This document shows, piece after piece, positions 45,269 to 56,909 of a DNA stretch of 64,000 bases. Where the stretch lies: positions 124,001 through 188,000 of the forward strand of contig VJWN01000026.1 of assembly GCA_007644065.1 (NCBI GenBank). The letters are read 5' to 3'. The notes below the pieces were generated by a model. It had not been told where the DNA came from and searched no databases. It worked only from the letters and a program-made list of their open reading frames with translations. The stretch is from Margaritispora aquatica (Eukaryota; Ascomycota; Leotiomycetes; Helotiales; Discinellaceae). Position 1 is the first letter of the stretch; every line of letters starts with the position of its first letter. A program made the translations under genes and the position numbers.

Positions 45269-47608
45269 CTTGATAATGGGGTATTTGATTTAGGTTGTTT
45301 GGAAAAACGTGATAATCGTGAGTGCTGAAGAGCGGTGATTGATGATAGCTGATTCTGTAAAGAATGGACGACCGAAGTCAAAGAGTATCAAGAGATTGAT
45401 GTGAGTTGAAGATTGGCTGTTGGGCTGAAGAGAAAAGAAGAAGAATCAAACAGCTGGGCGACACCACGATATAAGTGTTTTGGGAGATTAAAACATCCAG
45501 GGTGAGTATGATTCTCACGGGAACGACAAGGAAATCCTTACCTGTCACTTAGTTTAGCCAGTTGGAGTTGGGACCGTAGTCGTAGGGTTCACGGACAATT
45601 GTGGATTGCAATGTGGATGATGTGGGAAGCACCAGTCCACACCAACTCATTTCAAGCATCACAACAGGGTTGTTGGATTCCTTTGACATGGGATATTTGG
45701 GGGGAAAGCAGAAAGCAGAAAGCAGATGGGCCGTCGAGCGGCAAGCCTGCATTGCATTATTCAAGCCTCGTGGGCAAAGAAGATGGACGAATAACGAATT
45801 GAGAAAGGGGTACAGTACAACATAGCGGGAGTAACCTAGCTATCAGTTCTACTAAACTGGTGTTGCTGTAGGTCTTGCCGCTCTTCACGCTCATGTCTGG
45901 TTGACAGTTGCCACTTGGGAGGCTCATTGTCACGATGTAGCCTATCAAAACTTTCACAAGCAGCTGCTGACATGAGTCGTCTTCCATCCTGGAAGAGTGA
46001 ATGCTTCAAAGGGTTCCTCGTGTGTGGCGACTGATGGGCCAAGTGGAAGTCCAGAATTTAGGAGAGCCGAGATGATACCCTGAAAAGGGAGCGAGATCCC
46101 AGCGTTTCTGGATCTCGCTAATGCAGGAACCGCCAGGAAAACGCATCTGTGGACGACCGTGAAATTGATGGGCCCATGCTGTTCCTGAGAGGTCAACAGC
46201 CTGTTCGCATCCAACCAGTTAAATCCAACCGCAATGAAATGCCCCACGTTCCCCTGAGTGAGAACCATGTTCTTCCACCTCTTGGTCCGAATCCTTTGCA
46301 AATCGTCAGGGCAATGAAAAGGCGGAGAAGACAGGCTGTTCACCGTTGCTGGTTGCTTCTCTAACCGCACCACAATTTCCTTTTAATAAAGCCGCCAGCC
46401 TCCAATCATGCCAATCATCACAGTCGTGGGAAACAACAGCTGGTAAACAATTCAATGCGAAGCGCTGAAGAAAAAGTCGACTAACAAGACTCCGTGGAGG
46501 CTCACCGCAAGTGTCTACTATTGACGCGCCGATCCGAACGCATGGTCTCTAGTAGTTGAGTTCTCATAGCGCTAACTGTTAAATTTGAGCTACCGCTGGT
46601 TGATCCCGATAAAGAAGCACTCTAAAAGATCCGAAATTGCCGTATTCAAGGGAGATCATCACGATCGTGGTTCTTGTGTTGGCAATTCCTCGGCATTTCT
46701 GTTTTTAGTTCTTCAATTTAGGTTTCGAAATGAACGTCTGTGTCTGTTCAGGAGTTTTGCACTGGTTTTAATATTCTTGCATTCGAGAGATTGATTCATG
46801 TTTGGTGGCGTTGAGAGACTTGGGGGAGGGGAAGAGCGTTTTGGCGCAATATCGACTTTCCCTATTCGATGTTTAACCAGATTGCCCATCTCATTTTCAA
46901 ATGGTGGCTGCAAGCCGTGGAAGTTTGAGTCTGAGGTAGGAATTGCTTCTTCGATAAGCTTGACATCAGAGACACATTCGGCAATGCACCATTCATCTGA
47001 AGTTTGTTTCAAGTGGAGAGTTTCTTTGCTTTTGAAGGATCCTCTATGTAAGCCCATAACATCCATGATGCAAGAATGAAATATGGCATTCCAAGCGTTG
47101 TTACGACAGGATGAGACCTATGGCGCGATCGAAACTTGAATAGGAATTCCTTTTTGTTGGTTGAAGCACACCTTGATTTTCATCTTTGGGCAATGGTTCA
47201 TGCACGCCTTGACAGATTTGTCTTCAAGGGGTGGATCAATTATCGTAGTTAACGAATTGCTACAGCACTACCGAGAGAAATTATGCGAGCTCATGAAGAA
47301 TAGCGCATCTTTCAGTCACCTAACAATTTGAGTAGAACAAACCCCAAGATGCCGTGAGTGGATATATGTGTTGGGTGGTTGTAATAGCCAGCCTCTTCGA
47401 CCAAATCTCGTAAGGAACAACTGTTGATCTGTATGAGCACCAATAACTCAAGGAATTGATGTCTCAATCCATTGTCGCTACGGCTGAAGAGAAAGGAGGC
47501 ATGATTTGACGTTTAACATTTGTCAAAACTCAGACACATCGCAAAAAGCGGCAGAGAAAATTAGAAAGGGACATACGGGCCATGCCTTGGTTTTCAAAAT
47601 TGTCGACC
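45269..47608. other. 2.3 kb intergenic region
   Basis: No recognisable gene. Two minus-strand open frames, 45954-46373 (139 codons) and 46713-47066 (117 codons, ATG at 47066), have no motif and atypical composition. I leave them uncalled, but a species-specific gene is possible. Confidence 0.4.
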
Positions 47609-48511
47609 TCACTGAATCTTTCTTCTTCTAGGCAAACCCGCCGCTTTCCGCAATTCACGATCTCCATCAGCTAGCATTTTACTCGCTCTATAAAGCTGAA
47701 CAAGGTTAAGGTACTGTTTGAGCAGCATAACAGGAAGACATATCCAGGCAGTGTAGTACGGAATGAAGAGATCGATTTTGTTGGCTCTTGCAAGTTCCAG
47801 GGCACCTGCCGACCATGGTTTGAAAAGAACTTGGTAGGATATCAATTTTTCTTGTGTCAAATTATACGGATCGAATGAAAACGTGACCAGATACAACGCG
47901 ATGAAGAAAACTTCGTTGAAGAGACAGACCAGGAAAAGAACAGTCTAAGAAGATCAGATCAACGATTGCAAAGGATAGTTCCACGACTGTCTCTCGTACC
48001 TTGTTTGAATAATACAAGTGAAGAACGAAATTATCCTCTGCCTCAATATTCTTGTGGCTCTGACCTCCAGATACCAGCGTTGCGTACATATGAACGTAGT
48101 GGCTTGCGAGATCAAGGGAAATCAGACCTTGGAAGACAATTGCAAACCGTGGCATGGCCGATGCTAAGAATACCAAAAGACACGCCGTCGTGCATCTGTC
48201 TGTGACCATGTCTAGCACAGCTCCAAACTTTGATGACTGCTCAAGCCGTCTAGCTAAGTAGCCATCAAGAGCGTCAAGCAAGCACGAGACACTGTAGAGA
48301 AAAGTGCATCGTCGTGGATGGAGTGGCATGAAGTACAACGATGCTATTGCTAGAATGACTCTGATGTAGCCTATAACTGTTAAAATCGATGCTTAGGTTA
48401 TGAAAGAATTGACTTGCCTACGATATTTGGCCAGAAGAGGAATATATTCTCTTCGTGTACCGATCTCGCCGGTGTAGCTCCTCCTTCGTCTTTAGAGGTA
48501 CCTTGAGACAT
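47609..48511 (-). CDS. PIS1: CDP-diacylglycerol-inositol 3-phosphatidyltransferase (PI synthase)
   Basis: Makes phosphatidylinositol from CDP-diacylglycerol and myo-inositol in the ER membrane. Exons 48511-48418, 48370-48000 and 47944-47609; 266 aa. The CDP-alcohol phosphotransferase signature D-G-x2-A-R-x8-G-x3-D-x3-D is complete in DALDGYLARRLEQSSKFGAV followed by LDMVTD (about residues 65-90). The N-terminal ENIFLFWPNIVGYIRVILA block is characteristic of PI synthases. Several hydrophobic helices follow. The first intron starts with GCAAGT, not GT: only this GC-AG junction restores NIVGYIRV in frame. The tail (AAGLPRRRKIQ) is basic. Divergent from the GST gene. Confidence 0.92.
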
Positions 48512-49003
48512 TGCGGGAATATCCACTCTGGAATCGAGCTGCGAAATCCAAAGTTTCTTTGTTACAGTTGGTCCTTGAAAATCTAGCGACTGGATTTCCG
48601 TTTTGCTTAACTCTTTTCTTTGGGAACAACTCAGGCTTGGTCTTGCCCAATGCTAGTTTAACCGTCATGTGAAGGTTAGCAAAGTCGGTAGGGAATGGCA
48701 GAATAGTTAGGAACGGGCGGTGTTTTGAATCTCGCCGCATGCCCATGCTCACATTATGCCCACTTCGGATGTAAGAGAGCCAATCATCTAAAGTCCATCA
48801 ATTGACTTTCAAGCGGAAACAAACTTGCTGCTAAAACATCGTTGCCGTCGACGATGGCTAGGAGGACCCACCAGCTCGGTTCATGCGTTCCAGAGGCGAT
48901 ATCTTTTTCAAGTTTTTATATAATCTTGCCATTGACCTCATAGACTCTTCACTAATTCACACCAAATTCAATCGTCAAATCAATACAATAGAAAGTACTC
49001 AAT

Positions 49004-49884
49004 ATGGCCGCTACTACTGCATCATCTGAACAGCCAAAAATCAAGCTCTACTGGTAAGTTACTTGAACCTCGGCTCAATCCTCAACTAACAACAAATCAG
49101 GCTCGAACAATCTCGCTCTCAACGCATACTTTGGCTACTTGAAGAGCTTCATCTTCCATATGAATTAGAAATCTTTCATCGCGATCCAGTCACGCATCTT
49201 GCGCCTCCAGAACTCAAGAAAGTTCATGACTTGGGAAAGTCACCTGTGCTCTCGATCACCCCACCTGGTTCCAGTGAAGCAGTGATTATCGCCGAGAGCG
49301 CGTTCATCATCGAGTACCTACTCGATCATTTTGCAAATGGAAGCACTCTCCTGCCAAAGAGATATAAGGAGGGCCAGGAGGGCAAGGTTGGCGGAGAGAC
49401 TGAAGAGTGGTTGAGATTTAGGTACTTCATGCATTATGCTGAAGGAAGTCTTATGGTTTACATGCTAGTTTCTTTAATCGCACTGAGTATGTTCTACTTG
49501 CCTCATCTTGGATTCAACACTAACGGAATCCTAGATATCAAATCAGCTTCCGTGCCTTTCTTCATCCGTCCCATCACCAACGGAATAGCTGGCAAAATAA
49601 GCGACAGCTTCGTCAAACCAAATCTCAAGACTCACTTCACTTTCCTCGAGAACCAATTGGCCTCCTCTCCAGGCGGAGGAAAGTATCTCTGTGGTCAACA
49701 TCTGACTGGAGCCGACATACTCTTGAGCTTTCCATTAATCGCTGGTCGTGGGCGAGCTGGATTGACGAAGGAGCTGTACCCTAAGCTTGATGCTTATGTT
49801 GACATGCTAGAAGATGAGCCTGGGTACAAGGCGGCTGTGAAGAAGATCATTGAAGTTGATGGGAAGTTTGACGCTAGTATTTGA
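49004..49884 (+). CDS. glutathione S-transferase, Gtt1-like
   Basis: Two exons, 49004-49053 and 49101-49884, 277 aa; the intron splits the Trp codon in KLYWLEQSRSQRI. The N-terminal thioredoxin-like domain (about 12-105) has LEQSRSQRILWLLEELHLPY and the glutathione-contact LGKSPVLSI with AESAFIIEYLLDHF. The C-terminal helical domain begins WLRFRYFMHYAEGSLMVYML, the pattern of yeast Gtt1-type enzymes, and contains GGGKYLCGQHLTGADILLSF. Expected to conjugate or reduce with glutathione, possibly at the ER as in yeast Gtt1. The strongly hydrophobic MVYMLVSLIALSMFYL stretch supports membrane association, an inference. Confidence 0.92.
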
Positions 49885-50399
49885 AGCGCACTGTGGAATT
49901 GGGTAATATGCTTGGATTGCGGATGTTTGGCGTGTTGTATCTTTTGGTGCCTACTCAACTCATTTGAATATTTAATGTTATCGAGGAGCATCGTTGGTTG
50001 CACGAATGCGATTTATCAATATCTCGATATCGGATGTAAATATAGAGGAATAGCACATATATACCTTAGTCTTCATAATAATAGAGAAACTACAAAATGT
50101 TGAGAAGTCCTAAGTAAAATAGCTTCTAATGACCAAACATAAGTTTGATATGAGACCATGAAATCTTACATAGAAATATCACAAGACAACTCTCATAGTC
50201 CATGTAATCAACTAGATCAAAATGAACATCTTCCTCACGTTTTTCTAGCTGAAGTACCTAAGGTACCTGATTTGAAGATGTCTTGGCACGCGAGCTGCCA
50301 TAACGGCCTCAGGCATCTACAAACCTCTAGACCTCATCATTGAACGACGACAACCTCTTCACCAAACAGAAACCCCGGCAAAAGCCAACAAAACACATC
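49885..50399. other. intergenic region
   Basis: About 515 bp: GST 3' UTR and promoter of the small complex I gene. Contains a TACCTAAGGTACC palindrome-like element near 50257. No gene seen. Confidence 0.5.
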
Positions 50400-50898
50400 A
50401 TGGCGGGCCACAATCACAGTAAGCTGTATACTACCATCATCCTTCCAATTGAGTGCTAACAAAGCTTCGTAGATGTCGCGATGGACCCGGCGTTGGTCAA
50501 ATACAACAGTACGATATCCCCCTCCTCTAGCTCAATTGAGTTCGCGATCATGGACTGGAGATATAGATAGCACATCTAGTGGGGTTGGAAGTGGGATTGA
50601 AATTGAGATGACAGCTGGAGGGATGGGAGATGGAGAATAAAGCTGACGGGTAGCAGACATGTGGATCAACAGACACAAGTACTTCCGCTGGACAGGCAGG
50701 ACGGCCAGAATCACCTTTGCCTATGTGATTGCGTTCCCGGCACTCATCGGGTACATTGCTTATACTACTGATGTGAGTAATACCATCTACTGGAGTTAGG
50801 TGTGGAGAGAAGGGCCAAAGAGTGGTGCTGATGTGTTTTGGCAGGGCAAGTACGAGATGAGAGGAAAGCGAAGGGGAGATACGATTGTTGAGTTTTAG
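50400..50898 (+). CDS. small complex I accessory subunit (NDUFB4/B15-like)
   Basis: Tiny four-exon gene: 50400-50418 (19 nt), 50473-50508 (36 nt), 50657-50772 and 50845-50898, 74 aa. All junctions keep frame. The protein starts MAGHNHNVAMDPALVKYNNM, has one transmembrane helix (RITFAYVIAFPALIGYIAY, about residues 35-55), then TTDGKYEMRGKRRGDTIVEF at the C-terminus. The layout (short N-terminus, YFRWTGRTA before the helix, charged tail) fits the fungal NDUFB4-like membrane-arm subunit of NADH:ubiquinone oxidoreductase. Role in complex I assembly or stability is by homology; family identity is from memory of the pattern, so moderately sure. Two micro-exons make it easy to miss. Confidence 0.72.
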
Positions 50899-51153
50899 AG
50901 GAGATGAGGGGCGTGCAATGGTGCTTCGATGCTTGTGGAGGAACCGGGTGTACATATACGGAATGAATTGGAGCAAATGCAATACCGTCAAAAGCCAAAA
51001 ACATTCTGTGTGACATACCTTTAAGGATTTAAGGATGAAGGAGGATCATGAAGTACTCCCAGTGAAGGATATATGCCGTAAACTACTTTGCAAGGAGCGT
51101 CTCGCAAATGACATAAATAAAGCGCTTGTATTCTGTGGTATCATAAAACATTA

Positions 51154-52014
51154 TCAGTACCTGCCTCTACCTCCAAAGCCTACCCCAGATCCCCTTCCTC
51201 TCGACGCAGGACCTTCAGGTACCCTCTCACCCCGTCTCCATTCACCAGTAGGAACAAAGCCTCCACCAAAGTTTCCTGCCCCTCTCCCTCCCCTTCCTCC
51301 AAACCCTCCACCACCCCTACCAAAGCCATTCTCCCTCCCCCGTCCACCACCAAACTCACCTCTCCCACCATAGCCCCCCCTCGCAGGACCACTCGGCGGC
51401 GGCGCCACAGCCCCATCCCTCAACGGCTCCATGATCGCACACGCGACATAGTCACCAATAACGAACCTCGCATCCTGCAGCGTCTTCTCCGAATCTCCAT
51501 GCAGATTCCCCGCCATCGGTCCACCCGCCACAATGCTCGCCGTCTCCTCGTCCTCCGGCAGCACGCCCCCGCCCTCGCCCTCGTCGCCAATGACCAGCGT
51601 CCCGAGCTCCTTCACCATGTACTTGGGCGGACCACCACCGGCGCCATCGTGCCGCGGTGCACGAACATGCGTGTCTGGGAAGATGAGGCGGAAGGAGAGG
51701 CGCGTGCCGATTGCTGGGTCGGGCAGAAGCTGTGGGTAGGCGCTCGTGAGCAGGTGTGAGAGCTCGCGGAGCGTGCAGGATTGCCAGGTGTAGATCTCGA
51801 CGTGCGGGGGGAGGTCGGTGGGAGAGACGAATTCCTCTAATCTGATGTTGTGGTTCTGGGTCAGCTTCAATTGTGAACAAGGCGCGCAAGGCTGAACTGC
51901 TTCGGACTTTTTGGAGACTTACCTATTGAAACCGCCCGTCTTGTAAAATAGCTTCAGGTAGAATGGTACTGTTGTTTCGCGATCAATCTTAGCTGTAGGT
52001 ATAGATGCTGCCAT
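51154..52014 (-). CDS. SAP18: SAP18-family Sin3-associated protein with RGG tail
   Basis: Two exons, 52014-51923 and 51841-51154, 259 aa. The SAP18 ubiquitin-like domain occupies about residues 12-160: RETTVPFYLKLFYKTGGFNR, LEEFVSPTDLPPHVEIYTWQ, TLRELSHLLTSAYPQLLPD, GTRLSFRLIFPD and FVIGDYVACAIMEP. A loop in the middle is expanded (APRHDGAGGGPPKYMVKELG onward). The last 85 residues are an Arg/Gly-rich tail (GGYGGRGEFGGGRGRENGFG) typical of RNA-binding RGG boxes. In animals SAP18 joins Sin3-HDAC and the exon-junction ASAP complex; which applies here is unknown. Divergent from the splicing factor PRP18 by 271 bp, so both may be co-expressed. Confidence 0.93.
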
Positions 52015-52285
52015 ATTTGCGAGTGTGGTAAGTGAATTTGGAGTGTTTTTGGTTGACGTTGAAGCTCTGGCGCAAAAAAGTTTAGGAGATCGAGGGGCAT
52101 GCTTTCCGAAGCGACTTTCTGTACATAAAGCTTCTAGACCAACGAAGTTCGCCTTCTAACAACCCTTACTAGAGTCTGACCTAACACTACGAAGTAATTG
52201 ACTAGTGCTTTCACATACACATCTAGAGGGCGACTTCACATTCAAACTACACCAGGACCAGGCAACTCACGACACAACCGCCACC

Positions 52286-53383
52286 ATGGACTTCGCAGCA
52301 CTAATGGCCAAGGAGATCTCAAAGAGCAAAGCCCAACCCACAAAGTCCCAAGCAGCCAGCACACCCGCCCCCGCGAAGAAGTTCATGAAGCGCGCCGACG
52401 TGGAAGCCGAACGACAAGCCACGTACCTGGCGGAGCAGCGCGCGATCGAAGCCCAACGCGAAGCCAAGCGCGCCGAGAAACGCAAGCGTGAAGACGACGA
52501 AGCAGAAGCCAACCGCGCCCGCGAGGAGAAGCGCAGGAAGCTAGCCGAGGAGTCGCGGGTGCGGCGTGAGGCGAAGGAGGCGGAGGAGGAGAGGGCGCGG
52601 CGCAAGAGGTTGGGACTGCCGGAGTTGGTGGAGACGAGTGTCGAGGAGGTTGAGGAGGACGATGTTCCTGATGCGGAGCTGGTGGAGAAGCTGAGGGGGA
52701 TGGGCGAACCGGCTACGTTGTTTGGAGAAAGCCATCGTGCGAGGTTGAGGAGGTGGAGGAAATTGGGGACGGTGATGACGAAGAGCGTTATTCCGACGAG
52801 CTTGGAGTTGGTCGAGGAGAAGGATATGAAAGTCGATACTGTGCCGAAGGATGCGGAGGGGAGGAAGTTTCTGTTTAGGCAGTTGGCTTCGTATTTCACT
52901 ATGGTGATGACGGAGTGGGAGAGTGCGTTGGTGCAGGAGAAGCGGGATACGTTTGCTAGTAAGGCAGCATATAATGCCATGGTGTCGAGTAAGGAGAACA
53001 TGACACCAGTAAGTCTCCTTTCTCATTCTCCTATGACCATCCTAGCTAACCCACTCTAGCTCTTCCGAAAATTCGAAAAAGGAGACGTCGAAGATGGCAT
53101 CCTAGAACCCATCGTCGAGATCGTCAAAGCAGCCCAAGAGAAGCGATATGTAGATGCAAACGACGGCTACTTGCGTCTCAGTATCGGCAAAGCAGCCTGG
53201 CCTATTGGAGTCACCATGGTTGGTATCCACGAGCGTAGTGCTCGAGAGAAGCTGCATGAGAGTGAAAAGGGACATGTGATGGGGGATGAAGTTACGAGGA
53301 AGTTTCTGCAGAGTATTAAGCGGTGTTTGAGCTTTGCTCAAGTAAGGTGGCCTCCGGAGGATATTGCTCAGCTTATGGGTTAA
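52286..53383 (+). CDS. PRP18: pre-mRNA splicing factor Prp18
   Basis: Second-step spliceosomal factor acting with Slu7 at the 3' splice site. Two exons, 52286-53008 and 53060-53383, 348 aa; start in the ideal context CCACCATGG. The N-terminus MDFAALMAKEISKSKAQ leads into a long charged coiled region (EAQREAKRAEKRKREDDEAE). A PRP4-like/SFM motif follows: VEKLRGMGEPATLFGESHRA with RLRRWRKL. The Prp18 domain (about residues 200-345) has RKFLFRQLASYFTMVMTEWE, LFRKFEKGDVEDGILEPIVE, RYVDANDGYLRLSIGKAAWP with IGVTMVGIHERSAREKL, and SIKRCLSFAQVRWPP. Confidence 0.95.
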
Positions 53384-54230
53384 TTGTATACTTCATGAAG
53401 CACTTCTACCAAGCAATAAACCTGTCGGTTCTTGTGAGATGTCTTAGTGCGTGCAACCTCGGACTCAATTTGCAAGCAGAGAGTGTTTTGTTCAGTCATT
53501 TGCAATCTTGAGATCAGAATATTCCAGACACGGTGCTTCATTTAGCTCAGAATCACAACATCACAAAAACTATCGCTTAACCAATAGACACTGCTAGATC
53601 TGCTGCCTTGTGGGTGGAATGAGGGAGGCTTCAACTTCCCCAGAGACTGATGATACCTTGTATATGGATGATTCTATGATTTGATCCGACTGTCTTCCAG
53701 ATCTTTTTCCTCAAGCAATAAATCCAACAAAAACAGTATTTATTATTCAATCGCCACCAATAACACCAAAATGACCTAGTTGATACGGGAGGAAGATTCA
53801 AACATGTCCCCGATCCTCAAATTAAGCGAGAAGGACTCTCACTCCTCTGATTACCGACTACCTCATATTCAGAAATCTTTCCAAGTACTTTCTTTATATT
53901 CGGCTATACCCCAAGAATCCAGCCACCACCGAGAGGAATCCAGGCTTTGATGATATCCGAAAACATTGCTCATGCCTAACCCACTCCCAGATGCGTTTGT
54001 ATTAGTTGCCCTTTCGAATCATACTGAAGAGCTCATATTTCATATGTAACAACTGATATTATTATAGATGCAAGATTACCACGCTATGCAAGCCCAAGCC
54101 CACCACCAGAAATAACTCCATCACCCGTTCTAAAATCCCATGTAATGCTTTTTGTGATACGATACGCCAGAATGACACCATGTATATATGCAATATCGAC
54201 AACCACACCGCCACGACCGCCACGAGGATA
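53384..54230. other. convergent 3' intergenic region
   Basis: About 850 bp between PRP18 and the MFS transporter stops. No gene-like frame. Confidence 0.55.
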
Positions 54231-56071
54231 TTACTTTTCCTCCTTCTCCCTCGCGATGACATCAACGACATTCACCTGCCCCTTACTCCCCACCTTCCCC
54301 AACTTCTCACCGACTTTCTCGTCTCCAACGCTTACATTAGCCTCATCAGCAACCTCCACCTCCACCTCCACCCCCTCCTCACCCTCACTCCTCATATCCT
54401 CCAGGGCCCTCGCCGCCTCCGCGGCATACTTGCAACGCATACGAATGCCCTCGCCGAAGCGATAAAACAAAAACGGAAACGGGACGCACATGAGGGCCAA
54501 GAAAGCCGGGACGCAGCTCGCCCAATGAATGCCCAGCGCGCCATACATGTAGGTGGTGAACAGGGGAAAGGCGGCGCCAAACAGACTGCGCAGGACCGAG
54601 TTGGCCGCCAGCACGGACGCGGCGTAGATGACGTACGAGTCGATGAGGTAGTTTGAGATGCTGAGGAAGACGAGCACCATGCCGAAGCCGAAGGGCGCCG
54701 TGGCGACGATGGACACGCTCCAGTGGATCGAGGGGTAGTTGGTCCAGGCGAAGACGAACAGGCCGAGCGGGAGGAAGATGGACCCGAGCATGGTGGGCGG
54801 GAGGCGGGCTTCGGGGGGCGCGGCGCCCGAGTGCGCGTCCGAGATGAGCCGGTACCGCTTGTTGTCCCAGATGGAGTACAGCACCGCGACGATCTGGCCG
54901 AACATGACGCCGACGAAGGCGAGGCCGCCGATGCCGGGCGACCAGCCCCGGTTCTGCTGGTACACGATGGGGAAGGCGCCGAACATCATGTACAGCGTGC
55001 CGTAGATGATGGCCATGTAGATGCTGAGCAGGAAGACGATGGGTTCGCGGAAGAGCAGGACCCAGGGCCGACTGAGCGCCGTTTTCATCTCCTGCGCGAT
55101 GGTCTTGGCGCCGTGCTGGATCTCGAGCTTGGATTTGTGCACCTTGCCCGTGAGCAGCGTGAGCTGGCGTGCGCGCTTGCGCAGGATGAGCGGCGAGTAC
55201 GTCTCGGGGATGCAGAGCGTGCCGACGATCCACACGACGCCCGTGAACATGGCCATCAGGCCCTCGACCCATCGCCACCCCGCTGCTTGGCCCAGGAAGC
55301 CGCCGACGATGGGACCGACTGTAGGACCGAGGAAGGGCGCGGCGGCGAAGACGCTCATGGCGAGGCCGCGCTCGGCGGCGGGGAACATGTCTGCGATCAC
55401 GCCGCCGGCGTTGGTGAGAGGCGAGGAGCCGAAGGCGCCCGCGAAGAAGCGCAGAATGATTAGCGTTTGGATGTTCTTGGATGCGGCGGCGCCGGCGTTG
55501 AATGCGGTGAGGACGGCGTAGGTGCCGCAGAAGAGGATTTGTCGTCCGTATAGCTCGGACATTGGGGCCCAGAGGAGGGGACCGACTGCGAAACCGAGCA
55601 CAAAGAGTGAGATACCTAGGGTTGCTACTTCTTCACCGACATTGAAATCTGTGAGGACTGTACCGATGCCTCCACTGAAAGCAGAGGAGACGAAGGACAC
55701 GGCCATCGTTGCCTGTGGTTGTTAGATTATGTACCAGAAAACGACTTAAGTGTAATATGCCTAGCCATACACAGCGAGGTTGAACTCACAACAGCCACAA
55801 GCATGGTGAGCATCCATTTCTTCCGCTGGGAGAAGAGCATGGGATCCCTCTGATCATTCAATATGTATTCCACTACATACGGGTCATCATCTGTCCCGGA
55901 ACCTCTGTACGGCCAGTTCAGTACTTCTGGCGTGATATTTGTCTGATCCCATACCAGCTTCCAATGCGAAGACCTTTGCTGACCCGTCTTCGCCTTTTCA
56001 AGATCTATCGGTAGTATGTCCGCATCTTGACCGCTCGCCAATGTTGAAGAGGAAGAATTTTGGCGTGCCAT
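54231..56071 (-). CDS. MFS transporter, DHA1 drug/polyamine-H+ antiporter type
   Basis: Two exons, 56071-55790 and 55712-54231, 587 aa. After a cytosolic N-terminus (WPYRGSGTDDDPYVVEYILN), twelve hydrophobic helices follow. The loop motif between helices 2 and 3 reads GPLLWAPMSELYGRQ (the G-x3-D-R/K motif A variant of fungal DHA1 exporters). Helix 5 has the antiporter motif C PFLGPTVGPIVGGFLGQAAG. GLAMSVFAAAPFLGP and WRWVEGLMAMFTGVVWIVG also match TPO/FLR-type transporters. The C-terminal tail is acidic (EGEEGVEVEVEVADEANVS). Substrate unknown. About 54400-55600 has near-uniform G/C third codon positions, unlike any neighbour. Confidence 0.92.
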
Positions 56072-56909
56072 ATTGGTGGCAATGGTGGAATAAGCGAAAA
56101 AGAATCAAGTATTGCTTAACTCATGTGAACGAAAATTGATCTCCTATGACACACACACACAACAGCAAGGAAAACAGAAACAAGACATTAAAAACAGACC
56201 AAAAAATGGAGGGACGTCAAGAAATTAAAGAAGAACGGCACACAGATCTCATCGGCAATGCAGCCATACCCAGCAACCTCGGCGGAGTTTGGCCCGGGTA
56301 GAGGAAAGCTCAAATGTGCTACTACTAAAGCTGCACAACATAAAAAGTACCCCCAATGAGGAGCGCGACGTAGCCCAGCGCCCAATACAAATGCTTCGAG
56401 AAGGTGTCTCACCTGATGCAAGAGCCTCAAGGTGGTTAAAATTTCTGGTGCCGTGAAGCCGGCTCTACCAATGCTGAGGTCGCTTGGACAACAACTTGCA
56501 TGTTGCAGCCAATCACTCGAATTGATACATATTGTAGACTTAGCTGTTGTGTGGAGAAGTGACCTGTAAAAAGGGGCCTTACCGATAGAAACAAGGTTCT
56601 GAGGATATATGCCCCGCATCGGGAAGAGCTTCCGCAGGAGCTTGACATGCGCGCCCTTGAAGCCGACGAATGTGTTAAATATCAAGCTTCCGACTTGAAA
56701 AATATCGTCTTACCTACATGGAAGGACATTCTGAGATTTATTGCCCAGTACAAGCATCCGGGAGCACTCTTGACTGAGAGGAACAAACAGTCCCGTTTTG
56801 CTCGGCAAAGGAGCTTCGTCATGGAAGTGTTCCATGTTCGCTAGATGGCTCCCAAAGACAATATTCGGTAGTTGATGTAACCTACATTTTTCGGGTATTA
56901 ATTTACTAG
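56072..56909. other. MFS promoter region with possible small minus-strand exons
   Basis: About 840 bp. On the minus strand an ATG frame near 56855 (MEHFHDEAPLPSKTGLFVPL) ends at a good donor (AG|GTAAGA), and further down a helix-like frame (HLYWALGYVALLIGGTFYVV) ends at a stop. I could not join them into one consistent gene, so I do not call a CDS. Confidence 0.3.

Noticed and set aside
46713..47066. 117-codon minus-strand frame starting MDVMGLHRGSF
   Set aside because: Hydrophilic, motif-free and isolated; kept only as a remark within the intergenic entry.
52267..53001. 244-codon minus-strand frame across PRP18
   Set aside because: Antisense to the charged PRP18 coding exon; Ser/Ala-rich shadow without motifs.
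54723..55463. Long plus-strand and extra minus-strand frames inside the MFS gene
   Set aside because: High GC removes stop codons in all frames; the encoded peptides are compositionally biased (Arg/Ala/Asp) with no domain, whereas the transporter frame has twelve helices and family motifs.
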